Of a stretch of DNA of 64,000 nt, positions 9,684 to 18,210 are shown piece after piece. Source of the stretch: Anaerolineae bacterium (GTDB lineage: Bacteria; Chloroflexota; Anaerolineae; Aggregatilineales; JAFGMM01); the NCBI GenBank assembly GCA_027494055.1, contig JAOSJO010000001.1:372001-436000 (forward strand), written 5' to 3'. The notes under the pieces are model-generated. The model was not told where the DNA came from. It made no database searches and worked only from the letters and a program-made list of their open reading frames with translations. Both the position numbers and the translations under genes were made by a program. Each line of letters begins with the position of its first letter. The stretch's first letter is position 1.

Positions 9684-9810
9684 ATGTGATCCCACGTTCT
9701 GTATCTAGACCACACTATTATGCAGCCCTACTGTCGCAGGAACCAGAAGGTGAACAGACACCTCCGCTGCAATCGCCCTGAGCGGTCGGCCCCGCGCAGC
9801 GCGCGCCCTC

Positions 9811-10755
9811 TCACACGCGCGTGACGGCGTCGCTGGCCGCATCCAGCGCGGCGACCTCCTCATCGGTCAGCGCCCAGCCGAGCGCGCCCGCGTTCTCCTC
9901 TGCCTGGCGCGCGTCGCGCACGCCGGGGATGGGCAGCGTGCCCTTGCGGATGGTCCAGTTGAGCGCCACCTGCGCCGGCGTCCTACCGCCGTGCGCCGCG
10001 CCAAGCGCGCGCATGACCTCCATGAGGGGGCCGAGGCGCGCCAACTGCGTGGCGTACCGCCGCCCCCGGATGCCGGGCGGCGGCTGGTCAGGCGTGTACT
10101 TGCCGGTGAGCAGCCCCTGGCGCAGGGGGCTGTAGGCCAGCAGGCGCACGCCCAATTCCTGGCACGCGCTGAGCAGCCCGTTGCGCTCCGGGGTGCGCTC
10201 CAGCAGGCTGTACTCGACTTGGTTAGCGGCCAGGTGCACCCCGCGCCGGGCGAGCACGGCGAACGCGCGCCGCATCTGGCTGGCGCTGTAGTTGGAAACG
10301 CCGACCTGCCGCGCCAGCCCCTGCTCGACCGCGTCGGCGAGCGCCTCCGCCCAGGTATCGATGGGCACGGGCGGGACCGGCCAGTGAATCTGGTACAGCT
10401 CGACCTGGTTCAGCCCCAGGCGGCGCAGGCTGCCCTGTAGCGCGTTGATGAGCCGGCGTCGGGTCAGCCGCCAGGGCAGGGGCATGAACTTGGTGGCAAC
10501 GTACACCGACGCGCCGCTTTCGCGGATGAACTGGCCGAGCAGCTTCTCCGCGCGGCCCCAGCCGTACATCTCCGCCGTGTCGATGAGGCGGATGCCGTGG
10601 GCCAGGCTCACGTCGAACGCCGCGCGCGAGTCCGCGTCGGAGTACACGCCGCGCCCCGCCCAGAAGGTCCGGTCGCCCCAGGCCCAGTTGCCGATGCCGA
10701 GTTCGATCCCGGCGAGAGAAACCGGCCCGCCCTCGCCCCTCTCCGCGCCCGCCAT
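9811..10755 (-). CDS. aldo/keto reductase
   Basis: A 314-residue AKR-fold oxidoreductase. The catalytic tetrad residues are visible: Asp and Tyr in DTAEMYGWG, Lys in VATKFMPL and His in QIHWPVP. The NADP-binding end (KGTLPIPGVRDARQAEENAGA) is typical. Its ATG overlaps the stop of the upstream dehydrogenase gene (TGATG), so the two are translationally coupled. The track's 644-residue ORF is an artefact of a frameshift in that neighbour. The substrate cannot be told from the sequence. Confidence 0.9.
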   Translation of the reverse strand: MAGAERGEGGPVSLAGIELGIGNWAWGDRTFWAGRGVYSDADSRAAFDVSLAHGIRLIDTAEMYGWGRAEKLLGQFIRESGASVYVATKFMPLPWRLTRRRLINALQGSLRRLGLNQVELYQIHWPVPPVPIDTWAEALADAVEQGLARQVGVSNYSASQMRRAFAVLARRGVHLAANQVEYSLLERTPERNGLLSACQELGVRLLAYSPLRQGLLTGKYTPDQPPPGIRGRRYATQLARLGPLMEVMRALGAAHGGRTPAQVALNWTIRKGTLPIPGVRDARQAEENAGALGWALTDEEVAALDAASDAVTRV

Positions 10756-11712
10756 CACTGCGCCATCGCCGCATCCAGGCTGTCGATTGCGTCGCGGAGG
10801 AGCTGCGCGCTCGCGCCGAGCGCCGCACACTCCTCGTCGTCGAGGTCCACTGGGAACGTGTCCACAACGCCGGACCGGTCGATCAGACGCGGCAGCGAGA
10901 GCGTCACGTCCAGTACGCCCTGCACGTCGGGCGTGGGCGTGCACACCGCCATCACGGCGCGCTCGTCGCGCAGGATGACGTCCACGAGGGTCGCGGTCAC
11001 GCTGCCGATGCCGTAGTAGGTCGCGCCCTTGCCGGCGATGATGGCCCGCGCCGCCGCGCCGGATTTCGGCTTGCAGTTCGGCCTGCACCTGCTTATCCAT
11101 CTTGATGCCCCGCTGCTGGCAATACGTGACCAGCGGCACGCCACCCACCGTGGTCGAGGACCACGCGAGCACCTGCGAGTCGCCGTGCTCGCCGACGACA
11201 TAGCCGTTGACGTGCTTGGCGTCCACCCCCAGGTACCGCCCCAGCGCGGCCCGGAAGCGCGCCGTGTCGAGGCCGGTGCCGGTGCCGACGACGCGGTGCG
11301 ACGGGACCCCGTGCTCGGCGGCGTACCGCGCGGTGAGGTGGGTCATCACGTCAACCGGGTTGCTGACCACAACCAGGATCGCGTCGGGGGCGTTGGCGAC
11401 GATGGCGGGCACCATCTCCTGGAAGATGCGCGCGTTCGCCTCCATGAGCACCAGGCGGCTCTGGTCGGCCTTGCGCGGCAGGCCGGCGGTGATCACCACC
11501 ACATCGCTGCCGACCAGGTCAGGGTAGTCGCCGGCGTCGATCCGCAGCGGGTTCGGCGTGAACGAGACCGCGTGCTGGATGTCGGCGGCTTCGGCCTGCG
11601 CGCGCGCCGCGATGATGTCCACCAGCATGATCTCGCGCCCGATGCCGCGCATTGCCATCGCGTAGGCGGTCGCTGAGCCGACCATCCCGGCACCTACGAT
11701 ACCGACTTTCAT
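10755..11712 (-). CDS. L-lactate/malate dehydrogenase family protein, malate-type loop, with one frameshift
   Basis: An NAD-dependent 2-hydroxyacid dehydrogenase of the LDH/MDH family: GXGXXG in VGIVGAGMVGSA, Asp in SNPVDVMTH, proton-relay GEHGDS. The substrate loop reads AGLPRKADQSR, with Arg at the position that is Gln in LDH and Arg in MDH (residue 102 in LDH numbering), so malate/oxaloacetate is the likelier substrate. One extra G near 11060 splits it; repaired length is about 318 residues. It is upstream of, and coupled to, the aldo/keto reductase. Confidence 0.85.
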
Positions 11713-11741
11713 CACACTTCTCCTCGTCGTGACAGTTAGGC

Positions 11742-11770
11742 ACAATGACGGTCATTATGATGACCATTGT
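11742..11770 (-). promoter_or_regulatory. operator-like dyad upstream of the malate-type dehydrogenase
   Basis: GGTCAT-TATG-ATGACC forms a perfect 6-bp inverted repeat, framed by ACAATG and CATTGT, about 30 nt before the start codon. No regulator gene is adjacent, so the binding protein is unknown. Confidence 0.35.
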
Positions 11771-11830
11771 CTACTCTCCTGTCAAGCGCGGCGACAGGAT
11801 GTTCCAAGATAGGGCAACTTCAGGGCAAGA

Positions 11831-11917
11831 ACACTCACCTAATCCTCTCCACGAGTGGAGAGGGGACTTAGGATTATCACCCCCTCTCCATTTATGGAGA
11901 GGGGGCGGGGGGTGAGG
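11831..11917. repeat. MITE-like double-hairpin element
   Basis: Two hairpins in tandem (CCTCTCCAC-GA-GTGGAGAGG and CCCCTCTCCA-TTTA-TGGAGAGGGG) are bounded by short inverted ends CTCACC/GGTGAG. It fills the space between the two dehydrogenase paralogues. No transposase is present. Confidence 0.6.
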
Positions 11918-12014
11918 TAAAAACGGGCAGAACACTGGGGACCAAGGTGCCCCCAAAGATGGAATGCACCCCGCGACAGGAGCGGTATGCTGCTTCCCTG
12001 TGGCCGGGCGCGCG

Positions 12015-12965
12015 TCACACACCGGCAGCCTCCAGTTCGTCGATGGCGGCGCGGATCACCTGCGCGCTGGCGCGGAGCAGCGCGTGCTCGCGCGCGCTCA
12101 GCAGCAGCGGCAGGCGCGAGATCACGCCCGCGCCGCCCACCAGGCTCGGCAGCGAGACGGTGACATCGCGCACGCCCTCCAACTCGCTGACGGGCGTGCA
12201 GACGGTCAGCACCGAGCGCTGGTCGCCCAGGATGACCTCCACGATGCGCGCCAGCGCGCTGCCGATGCCGTAGTAGGTCGCGCCTTTGCCCTCGATGATC
12301 GTACAGGCGGCGTTGCGCACCTGGTCGTCGATGTTGCGCTGCATCGCCTCATCGACGCACAACTCCTCCTGCGTGCAGAAGTCCTCCAGCGGCACCGCGC
12401 CGACCGTCACAAGCGACCAGGTCAGCACCTCGGAGTCGCCGTGCTCGCCGACGACGTAGCCGTGGATGTGCTTGGGGTCCACGCCCATGTGGAGGCCCAG
12501 CAGCGCGCGGAAACGCGCCGTGTCCAGCGTCGTGCCGGAGCCAATCACCCGGCTGGAGGGCACGCCGTGCTCGGCGGCGTAGCGCGCCGCGAGGTGCGTC
12601 ATGATGTCTACGGGATTGGTCGCCACGATGAGGACCGCGTCGGGCGCGTGCGCGAGCACCTGCGGCACGACGTCGCGGAAGACGGCGGCGTTCCGGCTCA
12701 GCAGTTGCAGGCGCGTCTCGCCGGGGCGCTGGCCCACCCCCGCGCCGATGATGACGACGCGGCTGCCGGCGAGGCGCTCGTAGCCCCCGGCGGTGATCTG
12801 CAGCGGCTCGGCGAACGGCACCGCGTGCAGGAGGTCGGCGGCCTCGGCGCGCGACCGCTTCTCGTTCAGGTCCACGAGCACGATTTCGCGCCCGATGCCG
12901 CGCATCACCAGCGCGTAGGCCGCCGTCGATCCCACAAGGCCGCTGCCGACAATACCAACTTTCAT
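12015..12965 (-). CDS. ldh: L-lactate dehydrogenase
   Basis: A 316-residue intact LDH/MDH-family enzyme. The substrate loop [11 protein letters not shown] has the lactate-type Gln. Also present are [12 protein letters not shown], Asp in TNPVDIMTH and the catalytic His in [10 protein letters not shown]. The start at 12965 (MKVGIVGSG) has a GAGAGGAAAC ribosome site; the longer 355-residue track ORF has no family support. It is a tandem paralogue of the gene at 10755, which has an Arg in the same loop position. It interconverts pyruvate and L-lactate with NAD(H). Confidence 0.9.
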   Translation of the reverse strand: MKVGIVGSGLVGSTAAYALVMRGIGREIVLVDLNEKRSRAEAADLLHAVPFAEPLQITAGGYERLAGSRVVIIGAGVGQRPGETRLQLLSRNAAVFRDVVPQVLAHAPDAVLIVATNPVDIMTHLAARYAAEHGVPSSRVIGSGTTLDTARFRALLGLHMGVDPKHIHGYVVGEHGDSEVLTWSLVTVGAVPLEDFCTQEELCVDEAMQRNIDDQVRNAACTIIEGKGATYYGIGSALARIVEVILGDQRSVLTVCTPVSELEGVRDVTVSLPSLVGGAGVISRLPLLLSAREHALLRASAQVIRAAIDELEAAGV

Positions 12966-13117
12966 GGTCTGTTTCCTCTCTTTTACGCGCGCACAAACCC
13001 CACCCGCGAGATGAATGACGCCCCGATTATACCCCGCCCGGCGGCGGCGCAGCCTTGCACGGGGCGGGGTTTCGGTCCTCAACAGGTCAGGAATGGCGCA
13101 ACCTGCCGTTGCGCGTC

Positions 13118-13143
13118 GGGGGCACCCGCCGGGTCGCCCCTAC
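13118..13143. repeat. palindromic repeat, family A
   Basis: GGGGGCACCC-GCC-GGGTCGCCCCTAC, in the gap between the ldh and Nudix genes. The flank CCAGATG also matches the copy at 9641. Confidence 0.65.
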
Positions 13144-13251
13144 CTCCAGATGCGGTGATGCCGGGGACATAGAACCCACGTCTCCATACCCGGATTGTTC
13201 GATCAATGATTACAGCTCAGGATGGGGAGGGATGAGTTCTGTGGGGCCAGG

Positions 13252-13729
13252 TCAACCGGCCTCGCTGGCGTAGACGATCACGTCGGTGAGGGCCAGGGCG
13301 GCGTCGTAGACGTACTTGCGCGTGGTAGAAGGGCTGGCTCAGGTCGATCACGTGCGGGTAGAAGATCGCGTCCGCCGGCGGCAACGGCAGGCCGGGCACC
13401 GCCTCCGCCGGCCACCAGCGCAACAGCCCCTCGCGCCCGTCGCCGCGCAGGTCGCCCTCGAAGTCGGTGGCGACGTAGACGAACAACATCCACTGCCAGT
13501 CCGGGCGCGGCGAGACTTCGGTAATCAGGCCGCGGAAGTGCAGCGCCTTCGCCCGGTAGCCGGTCTCTTCGCGCAGCTCGCGGATCGCGCCCTCGTAGGG
13601 CGACTCGCCCGGCTCGACCTTGCCGCCGGGCGCGACCCACAGGTCCAGGTTCGGCTCCTTGCGGCGATGCATCAGCAACACCGCGCCGCCGCGCACGCAG
13701 TAGACCAGCGTCCCCAGAATGCGATCCAT
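13252..13729 (-). CDS. Nudix hydrolase (MutT-like), with a C-terminal frameshift
   Basis: MDRILGTLVYC start, then a complete Nudix box (GGKVEPGESPYEGAIRELREET...G). The Nudix fold hydrolyses nucleoside diphosphate derivatives; the substrate is unknown. In the track frame the end turns Arg-rich, but shifting frame near 13320 gives RKYVYDAALALTDVIVYASE and a TGA at 13254, a far more protein-like ending. I therefore place the true end at 13252 (about 158 residues). Confidence 0.78.
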
Positions 13730-13767
13730 ACCCACCTGCCGCCCGCCGCGCCTGACGCCGCCGCGCC

Positions 13768-14694
13768 CTACCGGCCCAGGAGGTCGCGCAGCGCCGGCTC
13801 CAGTTCCGGGAATTTGAAGCGGTAGCCCAGCTCCTGCAAGCGCCCCGGAAGCGCGCGCACGCCCTTCAGGAGCGTGTCGGCCATTGCGCCGTAGAGCAGG
13901 CGCATCGCGAACGCGGGCACGACCATAAAGACGGCCTCCCCAGCACGCGCCCAATTGTCGCGCTGAGTGCGGCGTTGCGCACCGGGTTGGACGCGCACAG
14001 GTTGAAGACGCCGCGCGCTTCGGGCGTGTCGATCAGGTAGCGGAGGGCGGCTACCACGTCGGTGATGTGCACCCAGGAGAACCACTGCTGGCCGCTCCCC
14101 AGACGCCCGCCGGCGAAGAGGCGCGATTGCAGCAGCAGCGGCGGGAGCGCCCCGTCGCCGGGGTGCAGCACCGGCCCCATGCGCGTCACCACACGCCGCA
14201 CGCCCAACGCCTCCACGGGCGCGGTCGGCGGCTCCCAGCACACGGCGCAGATGTGGGACATGAAGCCGTCCCCCTGGCGGGCTGTCTTCGCGGGCGATCT
14301 CCCCGGTGGGCGCGTAATAGTCCACGCCCGAAATCTGGACCACGACGCCGGGCTTCTCCGACGCCGCCTCGACCGCCGTCGCCACCGCCAGGCCGGGGTC
14401 GCGCCGGCTCTCGCAGATGGCGCGCCGGCGCGCGTCGGTCCACCGGTAGGCGAGCGGGTTCATGCCGGCGACGCGCTGCCCGGCGAGGTTGACAACGGCC
14501 CCCGCGCCCTCCACTTCGTCGGCCCAGCCCTGCGCGGTGCGCCCATCCCAGCCGACAGCGCGCACGCGCGCCGACATGCCCCGCGCCCGCGCGGGGTCGC
14601 GGGTGAGCACGACGACATCATGGCCGTCGCGCGCGAGGTCGGCGGCGAGCGCCTGCCCGATCATCCCCGTACCGCCTGTGATGATGACTCGCAT
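13768..14694 (-). CDS. NAD-dependent epimerase/dehydratase, TIGR01777 (YfcH-like) family, with two frameshifts
   Basis: Starts MRVIITGGTGMIGQAL, an SDR-type nucleotide-binding motif, and contains the family's NLAG and WTDARRR segments. The middle (FMSHICAVCWE to GRVLGR) is in another frame because of an extra base in a C run at 14270-14274 and a missing base near 13933. The C-terminus (VPAFAMRLLYGAMADTLLKG) returns to the first frame and matches the DUF1731 tail. Total length of about 308 residues is normal. The function of the family is not established. Confidence 0.85.
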   Translation of the reverse strand: MRVIITGGTGMIGQALAADLARDGHDVVVLTRDPARARGMSARVRAVGWDGRTAQGWADEVEGAGAVVNLAGQRVAGMNPLAYRWTDARRRAICESRRDPGLAVATAVEAASEKPGVVVQISGVDYYAPTGEIAREDSPPGGRLHVPHLRRVLGAADRARGGVGRAACGDAHGAGAAPRRRGAPAAAAAIAPLRRRASGERPAVVLLGAHHRRGSRPPLPDRHARSARRLQPVRVQPGAQRRTQRDNWARAGEAVFMVVPAFAMRLLYGAMADTLLKGVRALPGRLQELGYRFKFPELEPALRDLLGR

Positions 14695-14838
14695 TGCGCA
14701 CCCTCTTTCTGAAGCCTGGTTCCTTGTGGATGCCTGCGCCAGCGGCTACCGCGCACGGCTTCCATCGCCTATACGACGTGATATTAGCGGCGCGCGCTGC
14801 CGTCGGCAATCGGTGGCGCGCCTAGAAGTCGGCAGGGG

Positions 14839-15228
14839 TCACTGCAACACGAGCAGCGCGACCAGAATCGCAAGGTTGATGAGCACGCCAAGCGCCCCTT
14901 TCTGCACCAGTCGCTGCGTATCCCCATCCCAGAACAGGAGTATGACCACAGTCGAGAACACGGCGGCGCCCACCACCACCGGGCGCCACCACGCCTGCAG
15001 GCTGAAAATCCCAAGGCCGCCGGCGACAAAGCCTATCGTCGCCAATGGATACAGCACGCTGGCGAGGGCGCGCGCGGCTGCATCGTCGAGGAACTTCGCG
15101 AGGAGCCACGACTTTCCGGTCCAGCCCATCTCAGGCTGGAACGCCACGAGGCCCCGGCTCAACACGAAGTACCAGAGATGAACAAGGCCATGCAGCACGA
15201 TGAAAAGGCCGATCACGAATCTGGGCAT
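14839..15228 (-). CDS. small four-helix membrane protein of unknown function
   Basis: A 129-residue protein with four hydrophobic segments. ATG 15228 is chosen because AGGAGGAGG lies immediately upstream; the track's 138-residue version lacks this. The N-terminus MPRFVIGLFIVLHGLVHLWY resembles other small uncharacterised membrane proteins, and I do not recognise a named family. It lies downstream of the site-2 protease gene on the same strand. Confidence 0.7.
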   Translation of the reverse strand: MPRFVIGLFIVLHGLVHLWYFVLSRGLVAFQPEMGWTGKSWLLAKFLDDAAARALASVLYPLATIGFVAGGLGIFSLQAWWRPVVVGAAVFSTVVILLFWDGDTQRLVQKGALGVLINLAILVALLVLQ

Positions 15229-15267
15229 GGACCTCCTCCTGTTCTGAGCGCGCAATGCCGCTGGGTA

Positions 15268-16446
15268 TCAGCCCACCCCCAGTTCAGACTCCAGTTGCAG
15301 CCAGCGCACAATATCCCGCCGACGCAGCAGGCCGATCAACCTGTCGTCGCGCAGAATCGGCAACTGGCGCACGTCCCGCTGAGACATCCGCATGAGCGCG
15401 TCGGCGGTGTCGCTATCCGGCGCTATCGTAATCAGCTTGTCTGCGGGGGTCATGATGTCGCTGACCGTCCTGGCGTCCCAGGCGTCGCGCGGCACGGCGC
15501 GGATGTCTTCCAGCGTGACCAGACCCACGAGTCGCTCGCCTTCCTGCACCGGGAAAGCGTGCTCGTCCGTTTTCATCACGTAGTCGTGGACGAGGCTGCT
15601 GATCGAAATGTGCGGCGGGACCGTGGGCGGGTCGGTGCGCATGAGGCGGCTGACGGGCACGTCCTCAAGGACGGCGCGCATCACGGTCTGCTGGTAGCTC
15701 TGGCTCGCGGCGCTGCTCAGGAACCAGCCGATGAAGGCCAGCCACACGCCGTTCACGAGGCCGGCCCCGAAAAAGGGGATGGGTACCCCAAAGACCATCG
15801 CGATGCCGCCAAAGATCATCAGCCAGCCGATTGCCTGCCCCACAGCCGCCGCCCAACGGGTGGCGCGGTGCAGGTTATCGGTGACTGCCCACAGGATTGA
15901 GCGCAGGATGCGCCCGCCATCCAGAGGAAAGCCGGGGATGAGGTTGAACAGGCCAAGCAGGATGTTGACAGAACCCAACCACAGGAAGACGGTCGCCAGC
16001 GGACTCATCTGGCGCAGGGCCTCCTCCGGGGCAGCGACGGTGTCGCCCACCGGCACGGCGGCGTTGACCAGCAAGAGCAAGACGCCGCCGATGACCAGGC
16101 TTGTGATCGGCCCCACGATGGTGAGCAGAAACTCCGACTTGGGCGAGTCCGGTTCGCGCTCGATGTTCGACACGCCGCCGAACAGGAACAGCGTAATGCT
16201 GCGGACAGGCACACCTCGCGCCTGCGCCACGAGCGAATGCGCCAGTTCGTGTGCCAAAACAGAGAGGAAGAACAGGATCGCACCGCCCACGGCGATGCCC
16301 AGGCTCAACAGCGGGTCCCACATTGGGTGAAGTTGGCTGAACCCGGCAGCCAGGTTCCAACTGATAAGGAAGAAGATGAGGAGCCAGCTCCAGTCAACAC
16401 GGACGTTGATGCCGAAAACCCGGCCTACACGAAAACTGCCAAACAT
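15268..16446 (-). CDS. site-2-type M50 zinc metalloprotease with two CBS domains
   Basis: The protein has about six membrane segments. The zinc site HELAH is in LSVLAHELAHSLVAQARG and the third ligand motif is in NLIPGFPLDGGR. The C-terminal third holds two CBS domains (from VSRLMRTDPPTV and from VSDIMTPADKLI). This is the SpoIVFB-like rhomboid-independent intramembrane protease group with adenosyl-ligand-sensing CBS modules. The start at 16446 (MFGSFRVGRVFG) has an AGGGGAG site upstream. The longer track start runs into a repeat. Its substrate is unknown. Confidence 0.9.
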   Translation of the reverse strand: MFGSFRVGRVFGINVRVDWSWLLIFFLISWNLAAGFSQLHPMWDPLLSLGIAVGGAILFFLSVLAHELAHSLVAQARGVPVRSITLFLFGGVSNIEREPDSPKSEFLLTIVGPITSLVIGGVLLLLVNAAVPVGDTVAAPEEALRQMSPLATVFLWLGSVNILLGLFNLIPGFPLDGGRILRSILWAVTDNLHRATRWAAAVGQAIGWLMIFGGIAMVFGVPIPFFGAGLVNGVWLAFIGWFLSSAASQSYQQTVMRAVLEDVPVSRLMRTDPPTVPPHISISSLVHDYVMKTDEHAFPVQEGERLVGLVTLEDIRAVPRDAWDARTVSDIMTPADKLITIAPDSDTADALMRMSQRDVRQLPILRDDRLIGLLRRRDIVRWLQLESELGVG

Positions 16447-16483
16447 CGTCACATCTCCCCTGAAAATCGCGAACTGCTTTGCG

Positions 16484-16514
16484 GCTTCCCGAAAGCGCTG
16501 CGCTTTCGGGAAGC
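16484..16514. repeat. palindromic repeat, family B
   Basis: GCTTCCCGAAAGC, a 5-nt loop (GCTGC), then GCTTTCGGGAAGC. Near-identical arms occur at 32311-32345 and 60589-60623. Confidence 0.85.
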
Positions 16515-16820
16515 TACCCAACTCCCTGGAAGGGACTCGCAAAGCTTAACACCACTATAAAACATCGCGATGCCCGCTACATGCGATAGACCGGGGATTT
16601 CTGCGTAGGTCAGGCGGTGGAACCCGGCATAGGCCGTCTGACCGGGCTGCCGCCGCGCGTGGCGACCGCCGCAACGGCGACCAGCCATCTGACCCATGTT
16701 GCATTCCGCCACCCTCCCCATAGCCAAATCCGCTCAAGGTCTCATGGCTGTGCGGCGCTCCTGCTCTATATTATATTCGTCTTGTACCACAATTGTGTCA
16801 GAGAAACAGGAGGCGTGACT

Positions 16821-17583
16821 ATGCAATCCATGAAAGACAAGGTTGCCCTGGTGACAGGCGGAAGCACAGGCATCGGTGCGGCGACCGCCCTGGCCTTCGC
16901 CAGGGAGGGGTGCAAGGTCGTCATCGGCGATATCGCGCTTGAGGCGGGGCAGAAGATCGTCCAGAAGATCGCGGACGAGGGCGGCGAAGCGCGCTTCATC
17001 AAGGTCGATGTGTCCAAAGCTCAGGAAATCGAGGCGCTCGTCAAGGAGACCGTGGCCGCTTTTGGCCGGCTGGACTATGCATTCAACAACGCCGGCATCG
17101 GCGGCGAGCAGGCGCCCACCGCGGAATACTCGGAGGAGGCCTGGAACCGGGTGATCAGCATCAACCTCACCGGGGTCTGGCTCTGCATGAAGTACGAGAT
17201 CAGGCAGATGCTTGCCCAGGGCGGCGGCGCCATCGTCAACATGTCGTCCATCCTCGGCAACGTGGGGGTTCGCCGGCTCGCCCGCGTATGTGGCCTCGAA
17301 GCACGGCGTGGTGGGCCTGACCGCGTCGGCGGCGCTGGAATACGCCGCGGAGGGCATCCGCGTGAACGCGATCTGTCCCGGCTTCATCGAGACGCCGATG
17401 CTTGACCACGCCGGCATCTTGGGAAACCCGGCACTGCGCGAGCAGATCGTCGCGCTTCACCCTGTGAACCGGCTAGGCAAGCCGGAGGAAGTGGCGGCGG
17501 CGGTCCTGTGGCTCTGTTCGGACGCAGCGTCGTTTGTCACGGGGCACGCCATGCTCGTCGATGGCGGCTATACCGCCCGGTGA
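16821..17583 (+). CDS. SDR-family NAD-dependent dehydrogenase, with one frameshift
   Basis: A classical short-chain dehydrogenase: cofactor motif TGGSTGIG, NNAGIGG, catalytic Ser in NMSSILG, and YVASK with the active Tyr/Lys in the second frame. Asp in VIGDIALEAG suggests NAD over NADP. One extra G in the run 17264-17268 splits it; repaired length is about 253 residues, ending MLVDGGYTAR. ATG 16821 follows AGGAGG. The substrate is not deducible. The 16560-16820 upstream region shows no other gene. Confidence 0.87.
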
Positions 17584-17688
17584 GGCATCGCGGAGCGGAA
17601 ACGCGGCGGCAGCAAGCCGCCATGCCTGATTAGTTGGGTTTGGTTGAGGAACCGCAGCGCGTTTGGTCAATACTGTGGAGGTGCGCGC

Positions 17689-18147
17689 ATGGATGAGCTG
17701 GATTTCGCGATTGAGTTTCATACGGATGCCCTGGGCGAGCTGGAGGAAAGGGCGCTGTTTGGCGAGGCCGACACACGGCTGCGCGAGCGACTGGCAGCCG
17801 GGCACGATGACATCACCGGCGCAGCCATCACCATCAGGCTCCCCGCGCACGGCACGACCCCGCCGCTGTACGAGGCGACCGTGGTGGTGTACGTGAGGCC
17901 GGAGAACGTCGCAGCCATCAAACAAGCGGACAACCCGGTGGCGGCGCTGAAAGGCGCGCTCGATGCTGTGGAGCGCCAGGTTCGGAGCAAGCGCGAGAAA
18001 CTCCGGCAGCGGTGGGAGCGGCCTTCGGGCGACCCGGTGATCCAGGAGATGATCGAGGTCGCGGCGGCGGAATCCGCCCCGGCGGAGGACCTGGACATCA
18101 CAGATTTGGACCAGGCTGAAGCGGCGCGCAACGAAGACAACGGCTGA
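17689..18147 (+). CDS. divergent ribosome hibernation factor (HPF/RaiA-like) protein
   Basis: A 152-residue protein. The order beta-rich N-terminus, YEATVVVYVRP strand, then the charged helix ALKGALDAVERQVRSKREKLR matches the S30AE (HPF/RaiA) fold, in which the second helix carries many basic residues. A long acidic tail (DLDITDLDQAEAARNEDNG) replaces the usual C-terminal dimerisation domain. It probably binds the ribosome in slow growth, but identity is low and the call rests on pattern only. ATG 17689 is preceded by GGAGG. Confidence 0.5.
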   Translation: MDELDFAIEFHTDALGELEERALFGEADTRLRERLAAGHDDITGAAITIRLPAHGTTPPLYEATVVVYVRPENVAAIKQADNPVAALKGALDAVERQVRSKREKLRQRWERPSGDPVIQEMIEVAAAESAPAEDLDITDLDQAEAARNEDNG

Positions 18148-18210
18148 TTGGCCGGTACTATCCCCGGCGCACCGCCCAACAGGTCGGTGCGTCTTGCAGT
18201 CCCGCCTGCA

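Noticed and set aside
9301-9810. Tandem palindromes as a CRISPR array
   Set aside because: The repeats belong to different families with no regular spacer length and no cas genes.
9811-11745. Single 644-residue ORF fusing a dehydrogenase and an aldo/keto reductase
   Set aside because: The middle is low-complexity Arg/Gly-rich sequence; the true dehydrogenase C-terminus continues in another frame to a stop at 10755, where the reductase starts with a TGATG overlap.
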